Shown here one piece after another: positions 52,580-62,548 of a stretch of 64,000 nucleotides of DNA. The stretch's first letter is position 1; each line of letters starts with the position of its first letter. The stretch covers positions 558,001 through 622,000 of the forward strand of contig NZ_CP193755.1 of the NCBI RefSeq assembly GCF_050847355.1. The letters are read 5' to 3'. This DNA is from Limimaricola sp027213785. GTDB taxonomy: Bacteria; Pseudomonadota; Alphaproteobacteria; Rhodobacterales; Rhodobacteraceae. The notes under the pieces are model-generated. The model was not told where the DNA came from and did no database searches. It saw only the letters and a program-made list of their open reading frames with translations. A program made the position numbers and the translations under genes.

Positions 52580-53761
52580 ATGTCCCGCCAGAACTACATC
52601 TTCACCTCCGAATCGGTGTCCGAAGGCCATCCCGACAAGGTCTGCGACCGGATCTCCGACGCGGTGCTCGACGCGCTGCTGGCCGAGGAGCCGGAGGCGC
52701 GCGTCGCCTGCGAGACCTTCGCCACCACCAACCGCGTCATCGTCGGCGGAGAGATCGGCCTGCGGGATCGGGACCGTCTCGAGACGGTGCTCGGCGGGGT
52801 CGAGGGCATCGTACGCGACTGCATCCGCGACATCGGCTACGAGCAGGACGCCTTCCATCATCGCGATGTCGAGGTGACCAACCTGCTGCATGCGCAATCG
52901 GCGCATATCGCCCAAGGCGTCGACGCCGCCGAGGGCAAGGAAGAGGGCGCGGGCGATCAGGGCATCATGTTCGGCTATGCCTGCCGCGAGACGCCCGAAT
53001 TGATGCCGGCACCGATCCACTACGCGCATCGCGTGCTCAAGCGGCTGACCGAAGCGCGCAAATCCGGCGCCGAGCCGACGCTGCGCCCCGATGCCAAGAG
53101 CCAGATATCGCTGCGCTACGAGAACGGCATGCCGGTCGGCGTCACCTCGATCGTGCTCTCGACCCAGCATTCCGACGAGGGCCAGACCAGCGCCGACATT
53201 CGCGAGATCGTCGAGCCCTATATCCGCGAGGTGCTGCCGCAGGGCTGGATCACGCCCGAGACCGAATGGTGGGTGAATCCCACCGGTCGCTTCGTGATCG
53301 GCGGACCGGACGGCGACGCAGGCCTCACCGGTCGCAAGATCATCGTCGACACCTATGGCGGCGCTGCGCCGCATGGCGGCGGCGCCTTCTCGGGCAAGGA
53401 TCCGACCAAGGTCGATCGCTCGGCCGCCTATGCCGCGCGCTACCTCGCCAAGAACGTGGTCGCCGCGGGACTGGCGGAGCGCTGCACGATCCAGCTCTCC
53501 TACGCGATCGGTGTCGCCCGGCCGTTGTCGATCTATGCCGACACCCATGGCACGGGCGAGGTCGCCAATGCGGCGATCGAGCGCGCCGTGGCGCAGGCGA
53601 TGGACCTGACGCCGCGCGGCATCCGCACCCATCTCGGGCTGAACCGTCCGATCTATGCCCGCACCGCCGCCTATGGCCATTTCGGCCGCGCCCCCGAAGC
53701 GGATGGCGGGTTCTCCTGGGAACGTACCGATCTTGGCGAGGCGCTCAAGCGGGGGCTGTAA
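52580..53761 (+). CDS. metK: S-adenosylmethionine synthetase
   Basis: Makes SAM from methionine and ATP. The 393-aa protein has SVSEGHPDKVCDRISDAVLD (ATP and metal site), GAGDQGIMFGYA, GRFVIGGPDGDAGLTGRK and GGGAFSGKDPTKVDRSAAY. I use MSRQNYIFTSESV because the riboswitch GGAG lies nine bases upstream; an ATG five codons earlier lies before that site. Expression is likely controlled by the adjacent riboswitch. Confidence 0.97.
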   Translation: MSRQNYIFTSESVSEGHPDKVCDRISDAVLDALLAEEPEARVACETFATTNRVIVGGEIGLRDRDRLETVLGGVEGIVRDCIRDIGYEQDAFHHRDVEVTNLLHAQSAHIAQGVDAAEGKEEGAGDQGIMFGYACRETPELMPAPIHYAHRVLKRLTEARKSGAEPTLRPDAKSQISLRYENGMPVGVTSIVLSTQHSDEGQTSADIREIVEPYIREVLPQGWITPETEWWVNPTGRFVIGGPDGDAGLTGRKIIVDTYGGAAPHGGGAFSGKDPTKVDRSAAYAARYLAKNVVAAGLAERCTIQLSYAIGVARPLSIYADTHGTGEVANAAIERAVAQAMDLTPRGIRTHLGLNRPIYARTAAYGHFGRAPEADGGFSWERTDLGEALKRGL

Positions 53762-53811
53762 GGGCGGCGCCCGGCTCTACTTTGGGGCGCTTGGGAATGG
53801 GCGTTCCATTT

Positions 53812-53875
53812 GCGTATTTGGAGAAAGATGAACCATGGGGCACGCTCCCCTTGGTTCATTTCCCCATAGATACGC
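53812..53875. repeat. 64-base inverted repeat between metK and trmB
   Basis: The left arm begins GCGTAT and ends GATGAACCATGGGG; the right arm begins CCCCTTGGTTCAT and ends ATACGC, around the loop CACGCT. The outer six and inner eight-plus-four bases pair perfectly, with a mismatched middle. It could act as a bidirectional terminator. A related element follows trmB at 54673. Confidence 0.7.
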
Positions 53876-53950
53876 ATGGCGACCGGCCGGGGCGCCCGCC
53901 CGCTGATGGGGATGTTGCGCGCTGGCGCGACCCGCGCTAACCCGCGCGCC

Positions 53951-54655
53951 ATGACAAAAGGCTCGCACCCCATCGGCGCCCCCTGGCGCAACTTCTATGG
54001 CCGGATTCACGGCAAGACCCTGCGCCCGACGCAGAAGGACCATCTCGAGCACGATCTCGACGCGCTCTCGCCCGGCCCGGTGGGCTGGGACGTGAACCCC
54101 GAACGCGAAAAGCTCGACCTCGCGAGGCGGTTCGGCGACAGGCCGGTCTGGCTCGAGGTCGGCTTCGGCGGCGGCGAGCACCTCGTGCATATGGCGAAAT
54201 CCTATCCCGATGTCGCGATCATCGGCGCCGAGCCCTTCATCAACGGCGTGGCGATGCTGCTGGGCAAGATCCGCGACGCCGAGGTGGACAACATTGCCGT
54301 GCATCCGGGCGATGTGCGCGACCTGTTCGACGTGCTGCCCGATGGCAGCATCGAGAAGGCCTTCCTGAACTATCCCGATCCCTGGCCCAAGGCACGGCAC
54401 CATCGTCGGCGCTTCGTGACGCAGGAGCACCTTGAACCGCTGTTCCGGGTGCTGTCGCCGGGCGCCGAGTTCCGCGTGGCGACGGACATTCCCGACTATG
54501 TGCGCCAGACGCTCGAGGAAGTGCCCGTCGCGGGGTTCGAACGCGTCGATCATCCCGACGATCAGGCCTGGAGCGACTGGCCCTCGACCCGCTACGAGCA
54601 AAAGGCCCTGCGCGAGGGGCGGCGTCCGCACTACCTGACCTTCCGCCGGCCGTGA
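53951..54655 (+). CDS. trmB: tRNA (guanine-N7)-methyltransferase
   Basis: Methylates G46 of tRNA. The 234-aa protein has WLEVGFGGGEHLVHMAKSYP (SAM motif), IGAEPFINGVAMLL and the TrmB signature NYPDPWPKARHHRRRF. The start MTKGSHPIGAPWRNFYGRIHG is typical; upstream in-frame ATGs extend into the intergenic repeat region. It stands between two related repeat elements. Confidence 0.95.
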   Translation: MTKGSHPIGAPWRNFYGRIHGKTLRPTQKDHLEHDLDALSPGPVGWDVNPEREKLDLARRFGDRPVWLEVGFGGGEHLVHMAKSYPDVAIIGAEPFINGVAMLLGKIRDAEVDNIAVHPGDVRDLFDVLPDGSIEKAFLNYPDPWPKARHHRRRFVTQEHLEPLFRVLSPGAEFRVATDIPDYVRQTLEEVPVAGFERVDHPDDQAWSDWPSTRYEQKALREGRRPHYLTFRRP

Positions 54656-54672
54656 GGCTTCGGCCGGGCGTA

Positions 54673-54716
54673 TTGCGTATTTGAGGAACAAAGTGGCCAT
54701 GGGCGTGGACCATGCC
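54673..54716. repeat. Second copy of the GCGTATTTG element, after trmB
   Basis: TTGCGTATTTG, then AGGAACAAAG and a hairpin GGCCATGG...CCATGCC. It shares the order and most bases of the left arm of the element at 53812 (TTGCGTATTTG, GA-AAAG, CCATGGG). It lies 17 bases after the trmB stop. Confidence 0.6.
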
Positions 54717-54763
54717 TCGGCGTCGGTCTAGGAACGCAGGCGATCAACTCACGAGGTGCCCCG

Positions 54764-56110
54764 ATGTCCGGCCATGGCGATCCGATCCCGATGATGTCCC
54801 AGCGCGGACCCGCCCTCACGGGCGAGGCGCATGTGCCCGGCGACAAGTCGATCAGCCACCGCAGCCTGATCCTCGGTGCGCTTTCGGTGGGAGAAACGGT
54901 GATCGAGGGTCTGCTCGAGGGGCAGGACGTGATAGACACCGCGAAGGCGATGCGCGCCTTCGGCGCAGAGGTCACCGATCACGGCGGGGGCCGCTGGTCG
55001 GTGCATGGCGTCGGTGTCGGCGGCTTTGCCGAGCCCGCGGGCGTGATCGATTGCGGCAATTCGGGTACCGGCGTACGGCTGATCATGGGGGCGATGGCCA
55101 CCACGCCGATCACCGTGACCTTCACCGGCGACGCCTCGCTCTGCTCGCGTCCGATGGGCCGCGTCACCGATCCGCTGGCGCTGTTCGGTGCGAAGGCCGA
55201 AGGGCGCGAAGGCGGGCGGTTGCCGATGACGATCACCGGCGTGCGCGATCCGATGCCGGTGCGCTATACCGTGCCGGTACCCTCGGCGCAGGTGAAGTCG
55301 GCGGTGCTGCTGGCGGGTCTCAACGCGCCCGGCAAGACCGTGGTGATCGAGAAGGAGGCCACCCGCGACCATACCGAGCGGATGCTTGCGGGGTTCGGCG
55401 CCGAGATCACGGTCGAGGAGACCGAGGAGGGCCGGGTGATCACACTCACCGGCCAGCCGGAGCTGAAGCCGCAGCACATCGTGGTGCCGCGCGATCCCAG
55501 CTCCGCGGCCTTTCCGGTCTGCGCTGCCCTGATCGCCGAAGGCTCGGACGTGCTGGTGCCCAATATCGGTCTGAACCCGACCCGCGCCGGGCTGTTCGAG
55601 ACGCTGCGCGAGATGGGGGCCGACCTGACCTACGAGAACCCCCGCGAGGAGGGCGGCGAGCCGGTGGCCGATCTGCGCGCGCGTTTCTCTCCGGACATGA
55701 AGGGCATCGAGGTGCCGCCCGCGCGCGCTGCGAGCATGATCGACGAATATCCGGTGCTCTCTGTCGTCGCGGCCTTTGCCGAAGGCCCGACCGTGATGCG
55801 TGGCGTGCGTGAGTTGCGCGTTAAGGAGAGCGACCGGATCGACGCCATGGCGCAGGGGCTGCGCGCGGCTGGCGTCGAGGTCGAGGAGGGCGAGGACTGG
55901 TGGGTCGTGCATGGGCTCGGCCATGGCAAGGTGCCCGGCGGCGCCACGGTGGAGAGCCGGCTCGATCACCGCATCGCCATGTCGTTCCTGGTCATGGGAC
56001 TGGCCACGAACGCGCCGATGCGGGTCGATGACGGCGGGCCGATCGCGACCTCCTTTCCGGTGTTCGAGCCCTTGATGACCGGGCTCGGCGCGGATGTGAG
56101 GCGGGCATGA
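54764..56110 (+). CDS. aroA: 3-phosphoshikimate 1-carboxyvinyltransferase (EPSP synthase, class II-like)
   Basis: The sixth step of the shikimate pathway. The 448-aa protein has GDKSISHRSLILGALS, IDCGNSGTGVRLIMG, LCSRPMGRVTDPL, SAQVKSAVLLAGLN, TRDHTERMLAGFGA and LRVKESDRIDAMA. Overall wording (RPMGRV..PL, RDHTE.ML.GFGA) is closer to the class II enzymes such as that of Agrobacterium than to E. coli AroA. The loop GNSGTG keeps the glycine that the CP4 form replaces with alanine. The RBS GAGGTG precedes the ATG. It ends ATGA into cmk. Confidence 0.96.
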   Translation: MSGHGDPIPMMSQRGPALTGEAHVPGDKSISHRSLILGALSVGETVIEGLLEGQDVIDTAKAMRAFGAEVTDHGGGRWSVHGVGVGGFAEPAGVIDCGNSGTGVRLIMGAMATTPITVTFTGDASLCSRPMGRVTDPLALFGAKAEGREGGRLPMTITGVRDPMPVRYTVPVPSAQVKSAVLLAGLNAPGKTVVIEKEATRDHTERMLAGFGAEITVEETEEGRVITLTGQPELKPQHIVVPRDPSSAAFPVCAALIAEGSDVLVPNIGLNPTRAGLFETLREMGADLTYENPREEGGEPVADLRARFSPDMKGIEVPPARAASMIDEYPVLSVVAAFAEGPTVMRGVRELRVKESDRIDAMAQGLRAAGVEVEEGEDWWVVHGLGHGKVPGGATVESRLDHRIAMSFLVMGLATNAPMRVDDGGPIATSFPVFEPLMTGLGADVRRA

Positions 56111-56718
56111 TCTTCACGGTCGCCATCGACGGTCCGGCCGCGGCCGGCAAGGGCACGGTGGGGCGCGCCGTCGCGGCGCATTTCGGCTTCGCGCATCTCG
56201 ACACCGGGCTCCTGTATCGCGCCGTGGGCGCGCTGGTACTCAAGGGCGCCGAGCCGGTGGCGGCGGCGCGCGGACTGGTGCCCGAGGCGCTGGAGCAGCC
56301 GGGGCTGCGCAGCCCCGAGGTCGCGCAGGCGGCCAGCGAGGTCGCGGCAATCGGCGAGGTGCGCGCGGCGCTGCTCGATTTCCAGCGCGGCTTCGCCCGG
56401 CGCGAGGGCGGCGCGGTGCTCGACGGGCGCGACATCGGCACGGTGATCTGCCCCGAGGCCGAGGTGAAGCTCTTCGTTACCGCCAGCGCCGAGGCTCGGG
56501 CCGGTCGTCGGCTGGCGGAACTGGTCGAGGCCGGGCATGCGGCGAACTTCGACAGCGTCCTCGCCGACGTGCAAGCGCGCGACGCGCGAGATTCGGAGCG
56601 GGCCACGGCGCCGCTGCGGCCGGCGGATGATGCGCATCTGCTCGATACCTCGGAGCTCGACGTGGCGCAGGCCGTCGCCGCTGCCATCGCAAAGGTCTCC
56701 GCTGCCCTCGATCAATAG
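56107..56718 (+). CDS. cmk: Cytidylate kinase
   Basis: Phosphorylates CMP and dCMP. The 203-aa protein has the P-loop IDGPAAAGKGTVGRAVA, FAHLDTGLLYRAVG, LDGRDIGTVICPEAEVKLFV and RDARDSERATAPLRPADDAH. It is coupled to aroA by ATGA; aroA-cmk-rpsA is a common bacterial order. Confidence 0.96.
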   Translation: MIFTVAIDGPAAAGKGTVGRAVAAHFGFAHLDTGLLYRAVGALVLKGAEPVAAARGLVPEALEQPGLRSPEVAQAASEVAAIGEVRAALLDFQRGFARREGGAVLDGRDIGTVICPEAEVKLFVTASAEARAGRRLAELVEAGHAANFDSVLADVQARDARDSERATAPLRPADDAHLLDTSELDVAQAVAAAIAKVSAALDQ

Positions 56719-56817
56719 CGGGGGCGGCGTGGCCGCGCCCTGCGGCTGGGAGCCTCGGCCCGGGCGGCCCGGTAGGGCGGGGGCACGCATCGGTGCAAGA
56801 GGGTGTGGCCCTGCCGC

Positions 56818-56846
56818 TTGATCCGAAGGCCGGTTCGCTCTATAGA
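56818..56846 (+). promoter_or_regulatory. Possible promoter of rpsA
   Basis: TTGATC (56818-56823), 17 bases, then TATAGA (56841-56846), in the 293-base spacer between cmk and rpsA. Both boxes match four of six sigma-70 consensus bases. The remaining spacer shows no gene; it would be a leader of about 160 bases. Confidence 0.45.
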
Positions 56847-57011
56847 CGCGAGCGTCGAGGGGCGGTGCGTATTGCGCGCGAGCAGGACGAGACAGGGTCG
56901 GAATTTCCGGCCCCGGTCGCGTTGGACGCCCTTTCGGCAAGCCGAAATCCAAAGACCGGCGGAGACAACCGCCTGGCCCGTATAGCGACTTACAAAGGAA
57001 AAACTGACCGC

Positions 57012-58691
57012 ATGTGCGCTAAAGCATCCATGGAGGAATTCGAAGCCCTCCTGAACGAAAGCTTCGAAATCGACACGCCGTCCGAAGGCAGTGTCGTCAA
57101 GGGCCGCGTTCTCGCCATCGAGGCGGGCCAGGCCATCATCGATGTCGGCTACAAGATGGAAGGCCGCATCGATCTCAAGGAATTCGCCAACCCTGGCGAG
57201 CAGGCCGATCTGAAGCCCGGCGACGAGGTCGAGGTGTTCCTCCGCCAGGTCGAGAACGCCCGCGGCGAAGCCGTCATCTCGCGTGAGATGGCCCGCCGTG
57301 AAGAGGCGTGGGACCGTCTCGAGAAGGCCTATGCTGACGAGGAGCGCGTCGAGGGCGCCATCTTCGGCCGCGTCAAGGGTGGCTTCACCGTCGATCTCGG
57401 CGGCGCCGTGGCCTTCCTGCCCGGCTCCCAGGTCGATGTGCGCCCCGTGCGCGACGCCGGTCCGCTCATGGGTCTCAAGCAGCCGTTCCAGATCCTCAAG
57501 ATGGACCGCCGCCGTGGCAACATCGTGGTCTCGCGTCGTGCGATCCTCGAAGAGAGCCGCGCCGAGCAGCGTGCCGAGGTCATCGCCAACCTGCACGAAG
57601 GCCAGACGGTCGACGGCGTGGTCAAGAACATCACCGAATACGGTGCGTTCGTTGATCTCGGCGGTGTCGACGGCCTGCTGCACGTCACCGACATGGCATG
57701 GCGCCGCGTGAACCACCCCTCGGAGATCCTGTCGATCGGCGAGACCGTCAAGGTCCAGGTCATCAAGATCAACAAGGAAACCCACCGCATCAGCCTCGGC
57801 ATGAAGCAGCTGCAGGACGATCCGTGGGATTCGGTGGAAGCCAAGTTCCCGATCGAGAGCGTGCACACCGGCCGCGTGACCAACATCACCGACTACGGCG
57901 CCTTCGTGGAGCTGGAGCCGGGCGTCGAGGGTCTGGTCCACGTCTCCGAGATGAGCTGGACCAAGAAGAACGTGCACCCCGGCAAGATCGTCTCCACCTC
58001 GCAGGAAGTGGAAGTGATGGTGCTCGAGATCGACAGCGCCAAGCGCCGCGTCTCGCTCGGCCTGAAGCAGACCCAGCGCAACCCATGGGAAGTCTTCGCC
58101 GAGACGCACCCCGAGGGCACCGAGGTCGAGGGCGAGGTGAAGAACATCACCGAGTTCGGCCTGTTCGTGGGTCTCCCGGGCGACATCGACGGCATGGTTC
58201 ACCTCTCGGACCTGACCTGGGAAGGTCGTGGCGAGGACGTGATCGGCGACTTCCGCAAGGGCGACGTCGTGAAGGCCAAGGTCACCGAGGTCGACATCGA
58301 GAAGGAGCGCATCTCGCTCTCGATCAAGGCGATGGACGGCGACCCGTTCGCGGATGCCATCGGCGGCGTGAAGCGCGGCTCGATCATCACCGTCGAGGTG
58401 ACCAAGATCGAGGATGGCGGCATCGAGGTGACCTATGAGGGCATGAAGTCCTTCATCCGTCGCTCGGACCTGTCGCGCGACCGCGCCGAGCAGCGCCCCG
58501 AGCGCTTCGGCGTCGGCGACAAGGTCGATGTCCGCGTCACCAACGTCGACAGCAAGACCCGCAAGCTGGGCCTGTCGATCAAGGCGCGCGAGATCGCCGA
58601 AGAGAAAGAAGCGGTCGAGCAGTACGGCTCCTCCGATTCGGGCGCCTCGCTGGGCGACATCCTCGGCGCCGCCCTCAAGGGCGACCGCTGA
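57012..58691 (+). CDS. rpsA: 30S ribosomal protein S1
   Basis: Binds mRNA on the 30S subunit and helps initiation. The 559-aa protein has six S1 repeats. The last four show the clear pattern VKNITEYGAFVDLGGVDGLLH, VTNITDYGAFVELEPGVEGLVH (shown only in part), VKNITEFGLFVGL and the divergent VTKIEDGGIEVTYEG. The N-terminus CAKASMEEFEALLNESFE is typical of alphaproteobacteria. The nearest SD-like AAAGGA is about 13 bases before the ATG, which is usual for S1 leaders with little SD. Confidence 0.97.
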   Translation: MCAKASMEEFEALLNESFEIDTPSEGSVVKGRVLAIEAGQAIIDVGYKMEGRIDLKEFANPGEQADLKPGDEVEVFLRQVENARGEAVISREMARREEAWDRLEKAYADEERVEGAIFGRVKGGFTVDLGGAVAFLPGSQVDVRPVRDAGPLMGLKQPFQILKMDRRRGNIVVSRRAILEESRAEQRAEVIANLHEGQTVDGVVKNITEYGAFVDLGGVDGLLHVTDMAWRRVNHPSEILSIGETVKVQVIKINKETHRISLGMKQLQDDPWDSVEAKFPIESVHTGRVTNITDYGAFVELEPGVEGLVHVSEMSWTKKNVHPGKIVSTSQEVEVMVLEIDSAKRRVSLGLKQTQRNPWEVFAETHPEGTEVEGEVKNITEFGLFVGLPGDIDGMVHLSDLTWEGRGEDVIGDFRKGDVVKAKVTEVDIEKERISLSIKAMDGDPFADAIGGVKRGSIITVEVTKIEDGGIEVTYEGMKSFIRRSDLSRDRAEQRPERFGVGDKVDVRVTNVDSKTRKLGLSIKAREIAEEKEAVEQYGSSDSGASLGDILGAALKGDR

Positions 58692-58729
58692 GCCCGACCG
58701 GGGCCCTCACGGGCCCCGGACAGCTCTTC

Positions 58730-58764
58730 GGCCCCGTCGCCCCACCCGGGCGGCGGGGTCTTTT
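58730..58764 (+). terminator. Terminator after rpsA
   Basis: GGCCCCGTCGCCC pairs with GGGCGGCGGGGTC (13 bp with two G-U) around CACCC, followed by TTTT. An additional CCGGGGCCC/GGGCCCCGG hairpin stands just after the stop at about 58698-58719. Confidence 0.85.
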
Positions 58765-58901
58765 CGTGAACGGAGCTTCAAAAGCGTACCCTTGATTTAC
58801 CAGACTATTTATCGGAACCCGGAGAGGGCCTATAGTCTTGAGGTCACAGCCTCGTGACGTCCAGCACCCGCAGGGCGAAGCAGGCAGGGGGAGGCCCGCT
58901 C

Positions 58902-59183
58902 ATGATTCGATCCGAACTGATCCAGAAGATCGCGGACGAGAATCCGCATCTCTACCAACGCGACGTCGAAAAAATCGTGAACACCATATTCGACCGGATC
59001 ACCCAGGCCATGGCCGAGGGCAACCGCGTCGAACTGCGTGGTTTCGGGGCCTTTTCGGTCAAGAAACGCGACCAGCGGCTGGGCCGCAACCCTCGCACCG
59101 GCGAGGCGGTCGAGGTCGAGGAAAAACACGTCCCCTTCTTCAAGACCGGCAAGCTGTTGCGCGACCGGCTAAACGGGAAATAG
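58902..59183 (+). CDS. ihfB: Integration host factor subunit beta
   Basis: The DNA-bending partner of IHF-alpha. The 93-aa HU/IHF protein has IRSELIQKIADENPHLYQRD, VNTIFDRITQAMAEG, RVELRGFGAFSVKKRDQRLG and the DNA-intercalating arm GRNPRTGEAVEV. The ATG has AGGGGGAGG upstream, while an in-frame ATG-like start at 58854 would add unrelated residues. It is followed after 9 bases by the lapA-type gene. Confidence 0.95.
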   Translation: MIRSELIQKIADENPHLYQRDVEKIVNTIFDRITQAMAEGNRVELRGFGAFSVKKRDQRLGRNPRTGEAVEVEEKHVPFFKTGKLLRDRLNGK

Positions 59184-59192
59184 AACCACCAC

Positions 59193-59558
59193 ATGAGAGC
59201 TTTCCGCACCGCCTTCTGGGGCATCGTCGCCATCTGTCTCGTCATCCTCGGCCTCGCCAATCGTGGCATGGTCACGCTGCGGGTGCTGCCCGAGGGGCTG
59301 AGCGGGCTGTTCGGCGTCTCGCCCGACATCGACATGCCGCTCTATGCCGTGATCCTGATCGGCGTGGCACTCGGCCTGATGATCGGCTTCCTGTGGGAAT
59401 GGCTGCGCGAGCACCGGCACCGCGCCGAGGCCCGCAAGCGCGCCCGCGAAGTGAACCGGCTCGAGCGCGAGGTCGACCGACTGCGTCACGAGAAGCACGA
59501 GGGTCAGGACGAGGTGCTCGCGCTGGTCGATCGTCCGGCGACGCCCGCCCGCGCCTGA
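59193..59558 (+). CDS. LapA-domain (DUF1049) membrane protein
   Basis: A 121-aa inner-membrane protein. Two hydrophobic helices (about 7-24 and 48-70, the second LYAVILIGVALGLMIGFLW) are followed by a coiled coil rich in Arg and Glu (EARKRAREVNRLEREVDRL). In E. coli LapA acts with LapB in control of lipopolysaccharide synthesis; here lapB is not next to it. The position after ihfB matches the pattern seen in many proteobacteria. Confidence 0.85.
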   Translation: MRAFRTAFWGIVAICLVILGLANRGMVTLRVLPEGLSGLFGVSPDIDMPLYAVILIGVALGLMIGFLWEWLREHRHRAEARKRAREVNRLEREVDRLRHEKHEGQDEVLALVDRPATPARA

Positions 59559-59560
59559 TC

Positions 59561-60199
59561 ATGCCTGTCTCCGTCAAGATCTGCGGCCTGTCCGACAGGG
59601 CCGGGCTCGACGCTGCCGTGACCGCAGGCGCGCGCTATGTGGGTTTCGTCTTCTTCGCGAAATCACCGCGCGCGGTAAGCGTCGAGCAGGCCGTCGAGTT
59701 GGCTGTCGAGGTGCCGCCGGGCATCGCCAAGGTGGCGCTGGTGGTCGATGCCAACGATGCCATGCTCGACGAGATCGTGGCCCGTGTGCCGCTCGACATG
59801 CTTCAGTTGCATGGCCGCGAGACGCCAGAGCGCGTGGCCGAGATCCGCGCCCGTCACGGGCTGCCGGTGATGAAGGCGGTCGGGGTGGCCTCCGAGGCGG
59901 ACCTGCCCGCGCTCGATACCTATGCCGCAGTGGCCGACCAGATCCTCGTCGATGCCAAGGCTCCGAAGGACGCGCCCCTGCCGGGCGGCAACGGGCTGGC
60001 CTTCGATTGGCGGCTGATCGCAGGGCGGCGCTGGCCGGTGCCGTGGATGCTGGCCGGCGGGCTGACGCCGGACAACCTCGCCGAGGCCGTGGCCCGGACC
60101 GGGGCACGCCAGCTCGACGTCTCTTCCGGGGTAGAGAGTGCGCCGGGCGTCAAGGACGCGGCCCGGATCCGCGCCTTTCTCGACGCTGCACGCGGTTGA
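59561..60199 (+). CDS. trpF: Phosphoribosylanthranilate isomerase
   Basis: The third step of tryptophan synthesis. The 212-aa TIM barrel has VKICGLSDRAGLDAA with the catalytic Cys, YVGFVFFAKSPR, LQLHGRETPERV, the catalytic Asp in ILVDAKAPKDAP, and WMLAGGLTPDNL with DVSSGVESAPG at the phosphate site. The start is 2 bases after the lapA stop; the long upstream frame is not coding. Confidence 0.95.
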   Translation: MPVSVKICGLSDRAGLDAAVTAGARYVGFVFFAKSPRAVSVEQAVELAVEVPPGIAKVALVVDANDAMLDEIVARVPLDMLQLHGRETPERVAEIRARHGLPVMKAVGVASEADLPALDTYAAVADQILVDAKAPKDAPLPGGNGLAFDWRLIAGRRWPVPWMLAGGLTPDNLAEAVARTGARQLDVSSGVESAPGVKDAARIRAFLDAARG

Positions 60200-60235
60200 G
60201 CGCAACAGATTGCGCTGCCCCCTCGGCTGCCCTAC

Positions 60236-60577
60236 ATGCCGTCCATGAGCAAAACCGTCGATCACGAGCGTGAGAAGGCCCGGCTGCGCCGGCAGATGCG
60301 GGCCATGACCGGCGGATCTCCCCGCCTGCATGGGCTGACCGAGCGATTGATGGCGGATCGCGCGCGCTGGATCCGCATCCCGGCAGGGCTGTTCCTGATT
60401 CTCGGCGGTCTCGCGGCGATCCTGCCGCTCTTCGGCCTGTGGATGCTGCCGATCGGGCTGGCGCTTCTGGCGGTGGACCTGCCGATGCTGCGACCAAGCG
60501 TCAACACCGCGCTGATCCGCGGTCGTCGCTGGAGCGAGGGCATGCTGCGGCGCTGGCGCGACCGCGGCGACGAATGA
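60236..60577 (+). CDS. Small membrane protein between trpF and trpB
   Basis: A 113-aa protein with a charged N-terminal 40 residues, one or two hydrophobic helices (IPAGLFLILGGLAAILPLFG, then LWMLPIGLALLAVDLP) and a basic C-terminal tail. The pattern of glycines and prolines resembles the PGPGW-type transmembrane family. An ATG three codons in (60245) is equally likely; neither has a clear SD. It sits between the two trp genes in the same direction; its function is unknown. Confidence 0.65.
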   Translation: MPSMSKTVDHEREKARLRRQMRAMTGGSPRLHGLTERLMADRARWIRIPAGLFLILGGLAAILPLFGLWMLPIGLALLAVDLPMLRPSVNTALIRGRRWSEGMLRRWRDRGDE

Positions 60578-60646
60578 CCGCCAAGGCCCTTTACCGTCAG
60601 GCATGGCAGGGGTAGTCCGGGAGCCGAACGCGAGGAGGCCCAGCGC

Positions 60647-61873
<1,227 letters not shown>

Positions 61874-61968
61874 TCTGGCACTCCTCACGTTTATGTGATC
61901 CTTCGCCGTTGAACGGAGTCCTCCGACGACACGTTGGGCGGCGAACTCACAATTCGAGAGGACACGAC

Positions 61969-62373
61969 ATGCTGAACAAACTGAGTGCCACCCTCGCGAC
62001 CACCGCTTTCGTTCTCGGCGCTTCGACCGCCGTGGCGCAGAGCATTCCCTTTGCCGAGGTCGATGCCAACGAAGACATGATGCTCTCCAACGAGGAGCTG
62101 GTCGCGGCCTTCGGTGAAGACGGCGCGATGATCCTCATGGAGGATGACACGGATGGCGACGGCATGCTGAGCGTGCAGGAAATTCGTGTCGCCACCAACA
62201 TGGATGCGACCATGGAACCGGAGATGCGCGCCGAGTCCGACGATTCCGAGGATCCGGATTACCGTGACACCACCGAGTCGCCGATCCAGACCAACGACAC
62301 CGAGACCGAGGGCTTCATCGAAGAAGGTGAAGATGGCGACGGCGACGCTGGCGACGAAGACGACGGCCAGTAA
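61969..62373 (+). CDS. Exported EF-hand protein with acidic tail
   Basis: A 134-aa secreted protein. A signal peptide (LNKLSATLATTAFVLGAST, cut after AVA) is followed by two EF-hand loops: DANEDMMLSNEE (about 29-40, imperfect) and DTDGDGMLSVQE (about 57-68, canonical). From residue 86 an acidic tail begins (AESDDSEDPDYRDTTES, then NDTETEGFIEEGED, ending DEDDGQ). Calcium binding in the periplasm or outside the cell is likely. The same leader and tail recur in the next gene, around a different central domain. Confidence 0.85.
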   Translation: MLNKLSATLATTAFVLGASTAVAQSIPFAEVDANEDMMLSNEELVAAFGEDGAMILMEDDTDGDGMLSVQEIRVATNMDATMEPEMRAESDDSEDPDYRDTTESPIQTNDTETEGFIEEGEDGDGDAGDEDDGQ

Positions 62374-62401
62374 GCGTCACTTCCCTTCAACACTGCTGCG
62401 G

Positions 62402-62433
62402 GGCCGGCCGGACAATTGTCCGGCCGGCCTTTT
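62402..62433 (+). terminator. Terminator after the EF-hand gene
   Basis: A perfect 28-base palindrome (GGCCGGCCGGACAA and its complement, 62402-62429) followed by TTTTCTGTTT, 28 bases after the stop. It separates the two genes of the tail-sharing pair into two transcripts. Confidence 0.92.
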
Positions 62434-62548
62434 CTGTTTCGGATCGGGCGATTGCTGCACTCACGGATGGGACACACGCATGTGTCGCGCTGTAACGAAC
62501 CCAAGCGCGCTGCAGGTGTTGGGGGGTGAACTCATTCTGGAGACCAAC

